The notes under the pieces were generated by a model that was not told the DNA's origin, did no database searches, and saw nothing but the letters and a program-made list of their open reading frames with translations. A stretch of DNA of 64,000 nucleotides from Burkholderia sp. Ac-20365 (GTDB lineage: Bacteria; Pseudomonadota; Gammaproteobacteria; Burkholderiales; Burkholderiaceae): contig NZ_JAAGPI010000005.1 in the NCBI RefSeq assembly GCF_017104715.1, positions 62,001-126,000 on the forward strand, in the 5' to 3' direction. The position numbers and the translations under genes are program-made. Below, one piece after another: positions 34,466 to 43,916 of this stretch; the stretch's first letter is position 1; each line of letters starts with the position of its first letter.

Positions 34466-35596
34466 TCAGAACGTGTGCCGGATGCCTGCAATAGCACCGA
34501 GCTGACCGACTCCCGCGGCAGGCGTAGTGCCACCGCCACCTGCACTGACGGAATAGCGAGCGTGCGCGCTGTTCCACAAGTACGCAACGTTGCCATACAC
34601 AGCCGTGCGCTTCGACAGGAAGTAGGTAGCACGCATGCTGAGCATCGTCGCCCGCGCGTCCTGCTGCTCGACAATCACGCGGTATGCTTCTCCATCAATG
34701 GCGAGAGCGGGGGTGACGTAGTATTGCGCGCCCAGGTAGAACAGATTGGAGCGCACATCGCCGCCTCGCCCGTTCGATTCAACACGCCGGCCGACCCAGC
34801 CGCCACCGACCTTCACTCCCGCAAGATTCACGTAGCCGTTCGCCTGAAGCCGCGCATCCTTGTCGCCTGTGCTGGCAATCGGAAACGGCGCGACGCCGTC
34901 GAAGAAGTTAGCCGCGGCATTCGTGCCGCCGCGTTGCTCGTCATAGGCCGTCGCCACGCCGAAGTACGTACCATCGTACTTGAGCATCGCACTCCATTCG
35001 CGGCATTGATTCACGTCACCCGGCACCTGTCCGGCGCATGTGCCTTGCCCGGGAGAATTGCCCGTGCCGGTGCTGTCCCGTCCGAACGACCAGGTCGCGC
35101 CGAGTGTGAATCCATAGAATTTTCCCTTATAGGCAATCGTGTTGTCGCTTCTCGCGTTGGGCAGGAATGCGTCCAACGCGCCGATGCCATAGATGTCCGG
35201 CCCGAGAATATCGGCATCGGACAATGCCCAATACGACATCGTGTATTGACGGCCAAGCGTCAGCGATCCCCACGCTCCCTCCAGTCCGACAAGCGCCTGT
35301 CGTCCGAATAGCCGGCCGCCTTGACCCGAGTCGCCGCCCTTGAGATTGAAGCCGCTCTCGAGAATGAATACTGCCTTGAGTCCGCCACCCAGGTCTTCCG
35401 TGCCGCGCAGTCCCCAGCGCGAAGGCAGTTCGCCCGTGATACCCGGCATCCGGATCACGTGATCGCCTGCGGCGTTTGCGTGGGACACATATTCGATGCC
35501 CGTGTCCAGCACGCCGTAGAGTGTGACGCTGCTTTGCGCAAATGCCGTCGTGCTGAAAAGCCCTGCCGCCAGCGCTGCCAACCTGCCGTATTTCAT
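34466..35596 (-). CDS. Gram-negative trimeric porin
   Basis: A 376-residue outer-membrane beta-barrel protein. A signal peptide ends at TTAFA (residue 20), the mature part begins QSSVTLYGVLDTGIEY, typical of Burkholderia general porins, and the chain ends in Phe, as needed for BAM-assisted insertion. Motifs SRWGLRGTEDLGGGLKA and GRQALVGLEG are standard for the family. It forms water-filled channels for small solutes, possibly substrate-specific for the catabolic genes nearby. It appears monocistronic and is convergent with the LysR gene. Confidence 0.94.
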   Translation of the reverse strand: MKYGRLAALAAGLFSTTAFAQSSVTLYGVLDTGIEYVSHANAAGDHVIRMPGITGELPSRWGLRGTEDLGGGLKAVFILESGFNLKGGDSGQGGRLFGRQALVGLEGAWGSLTLGRQYTMSYWALSDADILGPDIYGIGALDAFLPNARSDNTIAYKGKFYGFTLGATWSFGRDSTGTGNSPGQGTCAGQVPGDVNQCREWSAMLKYDGTYFGVATAYDEQRGGTNAAANFFDGVAPFPIASTGDKDARLQANGYVNLAGVKVGGGWVGRRVESNGRGGDVRSNLFYLGAQYYVTPALAIDGEAYRVIVEQQDARATMLSMRATYFLSKRTAVYGNVAYLWNSAHARYSVSAGGGGTTPAAGVGQLGAIAGIRHTF

Positions 35597-35921
35597 GGAG
35601 TCTCCTTAGTCGCGAATCATTTAATCTGGATGACGAACGTATCGTCTCTGGATGAATGCACGCCGGAGATTAGGGTTGGACAATAAAAGCAACAACGGGG
35701 AAAACCTCGACGCTGCAAAACCGGTTGAAGCGACGAGGCAACGGCCAAAGGATTTTGCTTCTCGTATTGGAACAGCAGCCTTGGAGAATATTCTATCGGC
35801 TGCGCAATGCGCGGAACGAATCTACTGCGATTGAGCTAATACCTTCGCACGCTCACACGAGAAACTCGAACTTGAAATGTATTCAATTCGATATTGAACG
35901 AATCGAATCGCGCGCGACAGA
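35597..35921. other. Intergenic region upstream of the porin gene
   Basis: A 325-base gap of lower GC content holding the porin promoter on the minus strand. No gene or clear regulatory palindrome is visible. Confidence 0.4.
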
Positions 35922-36496
35922 TCAAAGCCAGCGTCGTACGCGTGCGCAGTATTCGGCATAACGTTGCGCGTGCAAGCGAAACATATGCTCCTCTTCGAAT
36001 CTGACCTGAATCTGCACGAGCAATTCCGACATACACCAGATAGCGAGTAAGGGCCAACTCCCCACAACGAGCAATTGCCCGAGCATCGTCACCCGGATGC
36101 CGAGATAAATCGGGTTGCGCGACAACGCAAACGGTCCCGTCGTGATCAGTTCGGTAGGTGTGCGGCTATCGACACCCATTCGCCACGCGCTGCCCATCGC
36201 GGTCTGCGAGATCACGACCCCTACCAACGCGGTGGCCATGCACGCGACACCAATCCATCGAAAGCACTCGCTATCGAGCAGGTTCGCGACGGGTTGTCCA
36301 CGCTGACCCGTAAAACCATAAACCGCGAGGAACAGTCCGTCGACAACGGGCAGCCACAGGTAGAAACATCGCGCGACGAAATCGCGTGCCGGTTCGTACG
36401 TGCAATCAATATGCGGCCAATCACAGCCGTCGTGCCGAACAGAACCGCATGAACGAGAGGAAGAAATCGCCAGAAGCTGGAATCGCTGAGGTGCAT
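35922..36496 (-). pseudogene. Isoprenylcysteine methyltransferase-family (ICMT/PEMT-like) gene, frameshifted
   Basis: Two minus-strand frames together spell one membrane methyltransferase-like protein. Frame A starts at 36496 with MHLSDSSFWRFLPLVHAVLF, giving the first membrane segment. The second frame, entered somewhere near 36370-36410, reads DFVARCFYLWLPVVDG, then further membrane segments, the family signature SRNPIYLG and a C-terminal FEEEHMFRLHAQRYAEY ending at 35922. Each frame alone is a fragment: 36496 to 36221, and an internal start at 36239 giving 105 residues. One inserted or deleted base explains this. Intact members are about 190 residues and methylate lipids or carboxyls in the membrane. 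It could be a decayed gene or a sequencing error; no frameshift signal is evident. Confidence 0.72.
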
Positions 36497-36778
36497 AACC
36501 TTGTCACACAGGGTGTTTTATTGTGGTGCGCATGTTCTCACAACACGCGGCCACAGAGCGGATGCAATTTCCGGCTCGAACCATTCAGTAGTACGGCGCC
36601 TCTCGCGGCGTTCAAGGTGCACGATCATCATATGCATGACGTGCATTTTGGTGTTGCAAGAGTTTCGCTTTTTGGGGTGACCGTGCTATGGCATCTTGAG
36701 ATCGCCAGGGTGCACATCGAACTGCGTGCATGACGCAAGAACCGTGTGCAAGGCCAACATATCCAAGGAGCAAGCGAA

Positions 36779-37330
36779 ATGTCCGAAAATCCCACTTCAA
36801 GCACCAAAGATCAACTTGTCGCACGTTGCCTGCCCTTCCTCAAGGAAGTGAAGGACATGACGACGGGCACCGATGTCGAGCAATGGCTGAACACGAAATA
36901 CGGCGTCGGTAGCGAGTTGTATCAGGATCTCGCGCGCCTCATCACGCTAGGCGTCGAAGAAGGCTGGGCCGCAAACGTCGAAATCGCCGGCCCGAAGTAT
37001 CGGCGCGCCCGGCTCGTGGAGCCCACTGCCGATACCTTCTATTTCAGCATCACAGCCGTGCTGATGGACAGCACCGCCAACACGCAAAGCAACCCGGAAG
37101 ACGCGTTTCGCGGCGATTATCACTCGCACCCTTATGGCGAGTTCAATCTCGTCGTGCCGCTCAACGAAGGCGCGGCGCTCGCGGGGCCGAACGGCTGGTG
37201 TTATGGCGGGTGGACCGCGCCTGCGCCGGGAAGCCATCACTTTCCGGAAGCAAAAGGCGGAGCAGTGATTGCGCTGTTCTTCTTGCCGTCGGGGCGCATT
37301 GCATACGACGTCAAACCGCCGGTCCAATGA
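36779..37330 (+). CDS. DUF4863/PnbB-like (4-hydroxylaminobenzoate lyase family) protein
   Basis: A 183-residue protein with an AAGGAG ribosome site before the ATG at 36779. The N-terminal helical part (residues 10-65) is followed by a cupin-like region with HSHPYGEFNLVVPLNEG and GSHHFPEAKGG, whose His residues may bind metal. I recognise the family known from PnbB, which converts 4-hydroxylaminobenzoate to protocatechuate and ammonia in 4-nitrobenzoate degradation. Many homologues have no tested function. It converges on an aromatic-acid:H+ symporter gene, and a nitroreductase that could act before it lies 9 kb away, so a role in nitroaromatic or related catabolism is plausible but unproven. 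Confidence 0.7.
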   Translation: MSENPTSSTKDQLVARCLPFLKEVKDMTTGTDVEQWLNTKYGVGSELYQDLARLITLGVEEGWAANVEIAGPKYRRARLVEPTADTFYFSITAVLMDSTANTQSNPEDAFRGDYHSHPYGEFNLVVPLNEGAALAGPNGWCYGGWTAPAPGSHHFPEAKGGAVIALFFLPSGRIAYDVKPPVQ

Positions 37331-37337
37331 AATGCTA

Positions 37338-37373
37338 AAGCACTGCGAGCCTCATACGAGGCTCGCAGTGCTT
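37338..37373. terminator. Perfect 16-bp stem-loop between convergent genes
   Basis: AAGCACTGCGAGCCTC (37338-37353) pairs perfectly with 37358-37373 around an ATAC loop, 7 bases after the PnbB-like gene and 23 bases after the convergent transporter gene. The symmetry suits a bidirectional terminator, though T tracts are short. Confidence 0.75.
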
Positions 37374-37396
37374 CGCGCAACCGCAACTGTATTGCT

Positions 37397-38758
37397 TCAG
37401 TGTGCAAGCGACTCACCGTCGCGCACTTGTTCTGGCGTCTGTGACGAAGCAGTCGCCTGTTTGATCAGCAGCGCCACGCACGACACCGCGCCTGCTATCG
37501 CGACGACCGTGAAAATGCCCGGCAGACTGACCTGCTGCCGGGACAACTGCGCAACCAGGAACGAGCCCGCGATACCGCCAAACCGCCCCACACCGAGCAT
37601 CCATGCGACGCCTGTCCCTCGTCCTGCCGTCGGATAGAAAGCTGCGGCCAGCGCGGGCATCGACGCCTGTGCGGTATTCACCAGCACGCCAGCTATAAAC
37701 ACGGTACACATCAGCAAACCGATACTGCCCATCGCCTGACCGATCGCATACACGGCAATCGCGCCTGATGCATATGCAGCAGCCACCACACGATTCGGAT
37801 TGAAGCGGTCCATCAGCACCCCGCACAACACCGTACCCGCGCCGCCGAGCGGAAACAGTGCGGAAACGAGAGCGGCACGCTGCGGCGTCAGTCCGGCATC
37901 CTTGAGCAACACGGGCATCCAGTTCACGAGCCCATAGAAAATGACGAGACCCATGAAATAGCACAGCCACAGCATCACGGAACCCAGAATGAACGGACGC
38001 GACAGCACGATGCGAATCCCGCCCTCGCGTGCAGCGTGCTTTACGCTTTCCTGCATGACGAACGCATCCGCCGAGCGCACGTCGGGGCTGATACGCACCA
38101 GCACCTTGCGGATCTTTTCGGCAGGCTGCTGCTTCGCCACCATGTAGCGGATCGACTCCGGCAAGCGAAGCGCGAGCGCGACGGCAAGCAGCAACGGCAC
38201 CGCGCCGCCTAGCAGCAGCACACTGCGCCAGCCGAACTGCGGAATCATCCACGCAGCGAGAAATCCGCCGAATGCCGCGCCCAACGGAAAGCCGCAGAAC
38301 ATCAGATTGACGATAGTCGCGCGCCGCCCGTCAGGGCTGAATTCACTCATCAACGTGACTGCATTCGGCATCGCGGCGCCGAGTCCGACGCCTGTCACGA
38401 AGCGCAGCGTAGTCAGCTCCTCCAGGTCCCGCGCAAAGGCGCAAGCGCAACACGCCGCGCCGAATAGCAGCACCGACGAGACCAGCACGACGCGCCGCCC
38501 GCATCGGTCGGATAGCGGCCCTGACAGCAGCGCGCCGCACGCGAGTCCGAACAGTGCGGCACTGAGCACGGGTGCGAGCATCGCCCTGCTGATATGCCAC
38601 TCCGACAGCAGCGAAGGCGCGATAAAGCCGATCGCAGCCGTATCGAAACCGTCCATCAGCACGATGACGAAGCACATCGCGAACACGAGCCACTGAAAGC
38701 GGGAAAAACGATGCGCGTTGATAAGCGCCTGTACATCGACAGTCCTTGTCTCTTCCAT
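37397..38758 (-). CDS. MFS transporter, aromatic acid:H+ symporter (AAHS/PcaK-like) type
   Basis: A 453-residue inner-membrane protein with about 12 hydrophobic segments. The first contains MDGFDTAAIGFIAPSL (residues 35-50), the D-G-F-D signature of the AAHS family (PcaK, BenK, MhpT), and the loop GPLSDRCGRR near residue 80 is the MFS motif. Members import benzoate-type aromatic acids with protons. I use the ATG at 38758; the longer frame adds an Arg-rich extension. It lies downstream of the LysR gene of the Rieske operon on the same strand, with a 288-base gap, and converges on the PnbB-like gene. Substrate is probably an aromatic carboxylate. Confidence 0.87.
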   Translation of the reverse strand: MEETRTVDVQALINAHRFSRFQWLVFAMCFVIVLMDGFDTAAIGFIAPSLLSEWHISRAMLAPVLSAALFGLACGALLSGPLSDRCGRRVVLVSSVLLFGAACCACAFARDLEELTTLRFVTGVGLGAAMPNAVTLMSEFSPDGRRATIVNLMFCGFPLGAAFGGFLAAWMIPQFGWRSVLLLGGAVPLLLAVALALRLPESIRYMVAKQQPAEKIRKVLVRISPDVRSADAFVMQESVKHAAREGGIRIVLSRPFILGSVMLWLCYFMGLVIFYGLVNWMPVLLKDAGLTPQRAALVSALFPLGGAGTVLCGVLMDRFNPNRVVAAAYASGAIAVYAIGQAMGSIGLLMCTVFIAGVLVNTAQASMPALAAAFYPTAGRGTGVAWMLGVGRFGGIAGSFLVAQLSRQQVSLPGIFTVVAIAGAVSCVALLIKQATASSQTPEQVRDGESLAH

Positions 38759-39046
38759 TACATCCTCACTGATGGGATTGAACTGTCGGCGTCGCCTCAA
38801 CAGCGTGAGCTGCGTGCATCGCCGAACTATCGGGCGCAGATTAAGAGCACCAAATTTGGCCAACAACCCGGCGAATCACGCAAAGCACGCGCAGATCCCC
38901 GTCACGCGACGCCGAAGCATTGCGCGATACTCGCGAGTTGATTCAAAAACCCCTGTTTTTCGTGGCTATTTCGACGACATTCACGTGTCGACATGCAGCG
39001 CGAACGCATTGTGAATTGTTTGCATACCGATCTTGAACAGCTTCGA

Positions 39047-40021
39047 TCAGCAGCTGCGCACCTGGCGTGCGACGTCCGCGAGTTGATGCCTCAGCCATTG
39101 CAACGCGGGGTCGGCGTCGTTGCGTTCGTGCCAGACGGCACGCACGGCAACGTCGGGACACGCATAGGGCGTAGGGCACATTTTCAGTTCGCCATAGCGC
39201 TCCAGTTCGCGACCCAGCGACGACGGCACGAGCGCCAGCATATTGCTGTGGCGAAGCAGCGCGGGAATCGCGAGCGAGTGCGCGACGGACATACGCATGC
39301 GCGGCATCTCGGCGTGAGGAGAGAACGCGCGGTTGAGCGCATCGCGATTGAACATCTCCGATTGCCGCGCAAGCCCTCTTTCGACGATGAAGCCGCTCAC
39401 CGCGCCCTCCTCCTCGCCGCCCTGCGAGATCGCAATGAGCGGATGGGCGAGCAGGTCGTCGCGTGTGACGGGGCGCCCGGCGATCGGATGATCGCGATGA
39501 AGCAGCAGGACGTCGGTCTGCTCCCAAAGCGTCAACGAGCGCAGGCGCGCGGGCACGTCCGCGAAAATGCCGATCGCCATGTCGATCCTGCCAACGTCGA
39601 TCTGACCCGCGAGATCGAGGCGCGTCGATGGCCTCACCACCAGATCGACCAGCGGCGCTTCCGCGTGCAGCCGCTGACTGAGACGGCCGAGCACCAGCGA
39701 CGTGATGTAGTCATTCGCCGCAACCACGAACTTGCGTTGCGCGACGCCCGGATCGAACGCATCGACGCCCAGCGCGGCCCGAATCAGCTGAAGCGCGCCG
39801 CGTACCTGTGCAGCCATGCCGAGCGCGCGCACAGTCGGCTCCATGCCTTTGCCCGTGCGCACGAACAGATCGTCGCCGACCACATCGCGCATCCGCGCTA
39901 GCGCGTGACTGATCGCCGACTGGCTCAGATGCAGACGCTTGCCCGCGAGAGCGAGATTGCGGTCTTCGAAAATCGCGTCGAACACCCGCAACAGGTTCAG
40001 GTCGATACGGTCTGCTGACAT
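39047..40021 (-). CDS. LysR-family transcriptional regulator (NodD-like branch)
   Basis: A 324-residue LysR protein beginning MSADRIDLNLLRVFDAIFED, with helix-turn-helix RLHLSQSAISHALARMRD (residues 28-46) and DDLFVRTGKGMEPT, a pattern of the NodD/NahR/LinR branch that responds to aromatic compounds. It starts just 4 bases after the glutamyl-hydrolase gene and is thus the last gene of the Rieske operon, an unusual place for a LysR regulator, which more often faces its target. It may regulate the aromatic-acid transporter downstream or the operon itself. Ligand unknown. Confidence 0.9.
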   Translation of the reverse strand: MSADRIDLNLLRVFDAIFEDRNLALAGKRLHLSQSAISHALARMRDVVGDDLFVRTGKGMEPTVRALGMAAQVRGALQLIRAALGVDAFDPGVAQRKFVVAANDYITSLVLGRLSQRLHAEAPLVDLVVRPSTRLDLAGQIDVGRIDMAIGIFADVPARLRSLTLWEQTDVLLLHRDHPIAGRPVTRDDLLAHPLIAISQGGEEEGAVSGFIVERGLARQSEMFNRDALNRAFSPHAEMPRMRMSVAHSLAIPALLRHSNMLALVPSSLGRELERYGELKMCPTPYACPDVAVRAVWHERNDADPALQWLRHQLADVARQVRSC

Positions 40022-40025
40022 GGTT

Positions 40026-40814
40026 CTACGCCTTTTGATGTGCGTCTGCCTGATCCGATGCATGACGATAGCGGCGACAGCTCGCACCGAATGCTTCGAA
40101 AAGGGCACGCGAAAGCGCGTCGTGCTCCAGCATCACTTCCGGATGCCACTGCACGCCGAGCGCGAATGCATGTCCGTCGAGGCGGCAAGCCTCGATCAAG
40201 CCATCCGCCGCGCGCGCTTCCACCACGAGTCCCGGCGCGAAGGACGCCACACCCTGACGATGCAGCGAATTCACGCGCACGCGTGGTGCATTTGCGAGTG
40301 TCGACAACATGCCCGCCGGCGTGAGTTCGACTTCGTGACGATATCGATAGCGCGTGTGCAGATCTTCGGACAGGTCTTCGAGGTGATCGGCCGAATGCCC
40401 GCTCGCGTGAATATCGGCGTGCAGCTTGCCGCCGAAAGCGACATTCATCTCCTGAAAGCCGCGGCAGATCGCGAGCATCGGCATGCCGCGCCCGGCAGCG
40501 CCTCGCATCAGCGCCAGCGCGACGTGATCGCGGTCGGGATCGACGAGCATGCCGTCGATAGCGTCGCCGCCATACCGGTGCGCTTCCAGATTGGACGCGC
40601 CACCCGGAAACAGCAATCCGCTTACGGCATCGAGATAACTGTCGAACGTTTCGATGCCGCGCGTCGCGGGAATCAGCACAGGACTTACGTTCGCGCCCGT
40701 CATCAGCGCGTGGACATAGCTGTGTTTGGCGCTGTGCAGATCGTGTTCGCCAGCGAAGAAGCGGTCACACACGACGCCGACAAGCGGACGTCCAAGCCTT
40801 GCATCAATCATCAT
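40026..40814 (-). CDS. Gamma-glutamyl hydrolase, class I GATase-like (PuuD-like)
   Basis: A 262-residue class I glutamine-amidotransferase-fold hydrolase. The nucleophile is Cys117 in LAICRGFQEMNV, and the catalytic His lies in LGVQWHPEV near the C-terminus. PuuD removes glutamate from gamma-glutamyl-GABA. The ATG at 40814 overlaps the stop of the ferredoxin reductase gene (ATGA), so the two are translationally coupled; a second ATG follows immediately. With a glutamine-synthetase-like ligase in the same operon, it probably removes a glutamyl group added earlier, after the Rieske oxygenase has acted on the conjugate. The long in-frame extension upstream is antisense-like reading of the reductase gene. 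Confidence 0.87.
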   Translation of the reverse strand: MMIDARLGRPLVGVVCDRFFAGEHDLHSAKHSYVHALMTGANVSPVLIPATRGIETFDSYLDAVSGLLFPGGASNLEAHRYGGDAIDGMLVDPDRDHVALALMRGAAGRGMPMLAICRGFQEMNVAFGGKLHADIHASGHSADHLEDLSEDLHTRYRYRHEVELTPAGMLSTLANAPRVRVNSLHRQGVASFAPGLVVEARAADGLIEACRLDGHAFALGVQWHPEVMLEHDALSRALFEAFGASCRRYRHASDQADAHQKA

Positions 40815-42067
40815 GCGACGCCTCGTATCGCGTGCGTTGCGCTGCCGGCAAGCGATTTCAGATCGAACGCGGGATCGCGTACCTGCCCGGCCGACACGTG
40901 TGTGCCGCTTGCGAGCAGCTTGCGCGCGAGCATGTGATCCTGCGGCCGGTTGATGCTGTCGACGGCGATCAGTGTGTTGTCGCGGAAGTAGAACAGCGAG
41001 CATTTCCTCTCTTCGACCGAACCGCGCACGGCAAAGTCGGTGAAGCCCGTATTCACGCCCGCCATCTGCAACTTCAGGTCGTATTGATCGGACCAGAACC
41101 ACGGCAACGCGCGATACGGCTCGGGTCGCCCGAGGATCGATGCTGCTGCTGTTTTCGCCATATCGTTGGCGTTCTGCACGGATTCGATCCGGCACGCGCG
41201 CGCGCCCGACGGCGCCCAATGCGGGACGAACGATGCGCAGTCGCCCGCCGCGACGATCGACGGATCGCTCGTGCGCGCGCAGGCATCGACGGCAATGCCG
41301 CCTTCCACGTGCAACCCGCAGTCCGCGGCGAGTTCGGTGTTCGGGCTCACGCCGATACCGACCACCACCAGATCGCCAGGCAGACGCGCGCCGTTGTCCA
41401 GTTCGACGGCGACGCGGCCATTCACGTCATGCAGCGCCGCCACCTTGCGGCCGAGTTCGAACGCGACGCCGCGCTCGACGTGTGCCCGCAACATGAAGTC
41501 CGATATCCACGGCGACGCAACGCGTGCGAGCAGCCGCGACTCGGCTTCCACGACGGTCACGTCGAGTCCTTGCTGACGCAGCGATGCAGCCGCTTCGAGG
41601 CCGATATAGCCACCGCCGATCACGACGGCCTGCCGCGCCGTACGCGCAGTCTGCGCGAGCTGCCTTGCATCGCGCAGATCGCGAAGATAGTGAACGGCAC
41701 GGTGTTCTGCGCCCACGCAGTCGAGCTTGCGAACGCGCGCGCCCGTCGTCAGCGCGAGATGGTCGTACGCGATGCACGAACCGTCATGCAGTTCGATCTC
41801 GCAACGCTCGCGGTCGATGCGGGTTGCGCGCACCGACGGCATCCACTCGATGTTTTCTTCGTCGAAGAAAGCCTGCGAACGCAGCGGTAAGCGCGCCTCT
41901 GCAAAACCGCCCGTCAGAAAGCCCTTCGACAGCGGCGGGCGTTGATACGGCGCGTCGGGTTCGTCGCCGAGCAAAACGATGCGACCATCAAAGCCCATTT
42001 CCCGCACAGACGCAGCGAGCTGAACGCCCGCATACGACGCGCCGACAATCACAAGGGTGCGTTGCAT
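40811..42067 (-). CDS. FAD-dependent ferredoxin reductase
   Basis: A 418-residue pyridine-nucleotide:ferredoxin reductase of the putidaredoxin/rhodocoxin reductase type. The FAD-binding motif is VIVGASYAGVQLA near residue 6, the NAD-binding motif VVIGGGYIGLEAA near 145, and the second FAD motif GDCA near 275. It passes electrons from NADH to the 2Fe-2S ferredoxin encoded 4 bases upstream, which should feed the Rieske oxygenase. It forms a three-part oxygenase system with these neighbours. Its stop overlaps the start of the glutamyl hydrolase gene. Length is usual for the family. Confidence 0.92.
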   Translation of the reverse strand: MQRTLVIVGASYAGVQLAASVREMGFDGRIVLLGDEPDAPYQRPPLSKGFLTGGFAEARLPLRSQAFFDEENIEWMPSVRATRIDRERCEIELHDGSCIAYDHLALTTGARVRKLDCVGAEHRAVHYLRDLRDARQLAQTARTARQAVVIGGGYIGLEAAASLRQQGLDVTVVEAESRLLARVASPWISDFMLRAHVERGVAFELGRKVAALHDVNGRVAVELDNGARLPGDLVVVGIGVSPNTELAADCGLHVEGGIAVDACARTSDPSIVAAGDCASFVPHWAPSGARACRIESVQNANDMAKTAAASILGRPEPYRALPWFWSDQYDLKLQMAGVNTGFTDFAVRGSVEERKCSLFYFRDNTLIAVDSINRPQDHMLARKLLASGTHVSAGQVRDPAFDLKSLAGSATHAIRGVA

Positions 42068-42071
42068 GATG

Positions 42072-42395
42072 TCACCCCTGCCGCGGCGGAATCTGCACGA
42101 CGAGGCCATCCGTTGCGTGCATCACGACGAGCTGGCAACTCAGGCGGCTTTCGGGGCGGCGTTCCGCAGCTACGGCGTCGAGCAGTTCCAGTTCAGATTC
42201 GTCGGGTAACGGCAGGTCCGCCGTCGACGATGCGTCGACATACACATGGCACGTCGCGCACGACAGGCAGCCGCCGCATTCGGCATCGATGCCGCGCACG
42301 TTGTGGTGGATTGCGGCTTCCATCACGCTGGTGCCGGCGGCTACGTCGATGGCGCGGCGCTCGCCGTCGCGCAGAATGTAGGTGACGATAGGCAT
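42072..42395 (-). CDS. 2Fe-2S ferredoxin (adrenodoxin/putidaredoxin type)
   Basis: A 107-residue electron carrier. The cluster ligands are Cys40, Cys46, Cys49 and Cys87 in the pattern C-x5-C-x2-C-x37-C (CGGCLSCATCHVYVD), as in putidaredoxin; an extra Cys43 lies inside the loop. The ATG at 42395 has an AAGGAG ribosome site; a much longer frame upstream is an out-of-frame reading of the glutamine-synthetase-like gene. It sits between that gene (26-base gap) and the reductase gene (4-base gap) and should link the reductase to the Rieske oxygenase. Confidence 0.92.
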   Translation of the reverse strand: MPIVTYILRDGERRAIDVAAGTSVMEAAIHHNVRGIDAECGGCLSCATCHVYVDASSTADLPLPDESELELLDAVAAERRPESRLSCQLVVMHATDGLVVQIPPRQG

Positions 42396-42421
42396 GACTT
42401 CTCTCCTTGATGGGAACACCA

Positions 42422-43858
42422 TCAGAACGTTTCGAAATACTCCCGGTGTTCCCACTCGGTCACTTCCAGATTGAAGCGGTCGATCTCCGCTTCCTTGAGC
42501 TTGCAGAAATAGTCGACGAACGCGCTGCCGAAACCTTCGCGCAGGCAGTCGTCGGCACGCAATGCGGCGATGGCGTCGCTCAACGTGCGCGGCAGCGCGT
42601 CGGCCTGCGTTTCGTAGGGCGTGTCCGCCGACGGCGGCAGTTCGAGCTTGCGTCGCAATCCGTCGAGCCCCGAGATCACTTGCGAACCGAAATACAGATA
42701 CGGATTCGCGGTCGGTTCGCCGACGCGGTTTTCGACGCGCGTCGCGGAGTCGTTGGGACCGCCCAGCACGCGCAGCATCACGCCACGGTTGTCGCAGCCC
42801 CAGATCGCGCGATCGGGCGCATTCGAGTACGGCCGATAACGGCGATAGCCGTTGATAGTCGGCGTCGACAAGGCCGTGGCGCCCTGTGCATGCGCAAGCA
42901 GCCCGGCAAGATAGCGCTGGCCCGTGACCGAGAGCGGCGCGCCCGATTCCGTCGGCATGAAGGCGTTGGTGCCGTTGGCAAGATGCACGAGCGACTGATG
43001 CAGATGCCATCCGCTCGATACGACATTCGGAATGCGCGGACGGCACATGAAGGTTGCGTGATAACCGTTGCGCTGGCAGATCTGCTTCACTGCGCTGCGA
43101 AACAGGATCATGTCGTCGGCGCTCTTGATGCCCGTGGTCGGCGCGAACGTGAACTCGAACTGGCTCGGCCCGTATTCGACTTCGAGCGAGCGCACGGGCA
43201 ACCCGAGGCCGTCGATGTTGCGCCTGAGCAATTCCATCACGCCATCGACGGCGTCGTAGCGTAACTCCGTCAGATATTGATAGCCGTGCGACAACAGTTC
43301 GATATCGGGTGGCATGCCCGGCTGCCCCGAATGCTCGGGCTTCATGTGGGGATCGGTGACCTTGAAGACATGAAACTCGACTTCGAGACCGGACATGAAT
43401 TCGAAGCCGTGATTGCCAAGCTGCTCCAGCGCACGCCGGAACAGATGGCGCGTTGCAAACGGCACGGGTCGGCCGTTCGCGAAGTAGACGTCGCACAGCA
43501 CCCAGCCCGTATGCGGTGCCCATGGCAGCACGCGGAAGGTTTCGGGATCGGCGACCATCAGCGTGTCGCAGGCGCCCTGCATTTCGGGCATGTCGAAGCC
43601 GCCGCCCGTCGTGAACACAGGGAACACCGTGCGGTGCGACGTGTCTTTGGCGAGCAGCGTGCTCGTCAGCGTGACGCCGCTCTTGAGCGCGCGGATCGCT
43701 TCGTCGACGACGAGCGTCTTGCCGCGCAGCAGTCCATGTTGATCGGGGAAAGAAAAACGCACCACCTGCACATCGCTCTTTTTGAGCCGTTCGAGCAGCG
43801 CGGCACAGGCCGCGTGCTGGTCGTCCGTCCACAAGCCGTGGGTTTCGACAAATGACAT
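42422..43858 (-). CDS. Glutamine synthetase-like gamma-glutamyl ligase
   Basis: A 478-residue member of the glutamine synthetase superfamily, in the group of amine glutamylating ligases (PuuA, IpuC, and the TdnQ/AtdA1 type of aniline pathways). Segments EVEYGPSQFEFTF and SGWHLHQSLVHL with GCDNRGVMLRV form the ATP/metal site. Such ligases join glutamate to an amine with ATP. It is not the nitrogen-assimilating GlnA. Its position directly after a Rieske oxygenase and before ferredoxin, reductase and glutamyl hydrolase suggests that it tags an amine for oxygenation. The amine is unknown. Confidence 0.88.
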   Translation of the reverse strand: MSFVETHGLWTDDQHAACAALLERLKKSDVQVVRFSFPDQHGLLRGKTLVVDEAIRALKSGVTLTSTLLAKDTSHRTVFPVFTTGGGFDMPEMQGACDTLMVADPETFRVLPWAPHTGWVLCDVYFANGRPVPFATRHLFRRALEQLGNHGFEFMSGLEVEFHVFKVTDPHMKPEHSGQPGMPPDIELLSHGYQYLTELRYDAVDGVMELLRRNIDGLGLPVRSLEVEYGPSQFEFTFAPTTGIKSADDMILFRSAVKQICQRNGYHATFMCRPRIPNVVSSGWHLHQSLVHLANGTNAFMPTESGAPLSVTGQRYLAGLLAHAQGATALSTPTINGYRRYRPYSNAPDRAIWGCDNRGVMLRVLGGPNDSATRVENRVGEPTANPYLYFGSQVISGLDGLRRKLELPPSADTPYETQADALPRTLSDAIAALRADDCLREGFGSAFVDYFCKLKEAEIDRFNLEVTEWEHREYFETF

Positions 43859-43916
43859 GTTGCTTCGCGTGGCCGCTCGACGGCCGCGCGCTCCATTGTG
43901 GTTGCGGGATGTGTCG

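Noticed and set aside
40815..41219. N-terminal extension of the glutamyl-hydrolase frame
   Set aside because: It lies inside the ferredoxin reductase gene out of frame; the ATGA overlap at 40811-40814 gives a better start.
42396..43832. A very long minus-strand reading frame upstream of and continuous with the ferredoxin gene
   Set aside because: It overlaps the glutamine-synthetase-like gene in another frame on the same strand, is Arg/Ala-rich and unlike any protein; only its 3' end (42072-42395) is the ferredoxin, with its own ribosome site.
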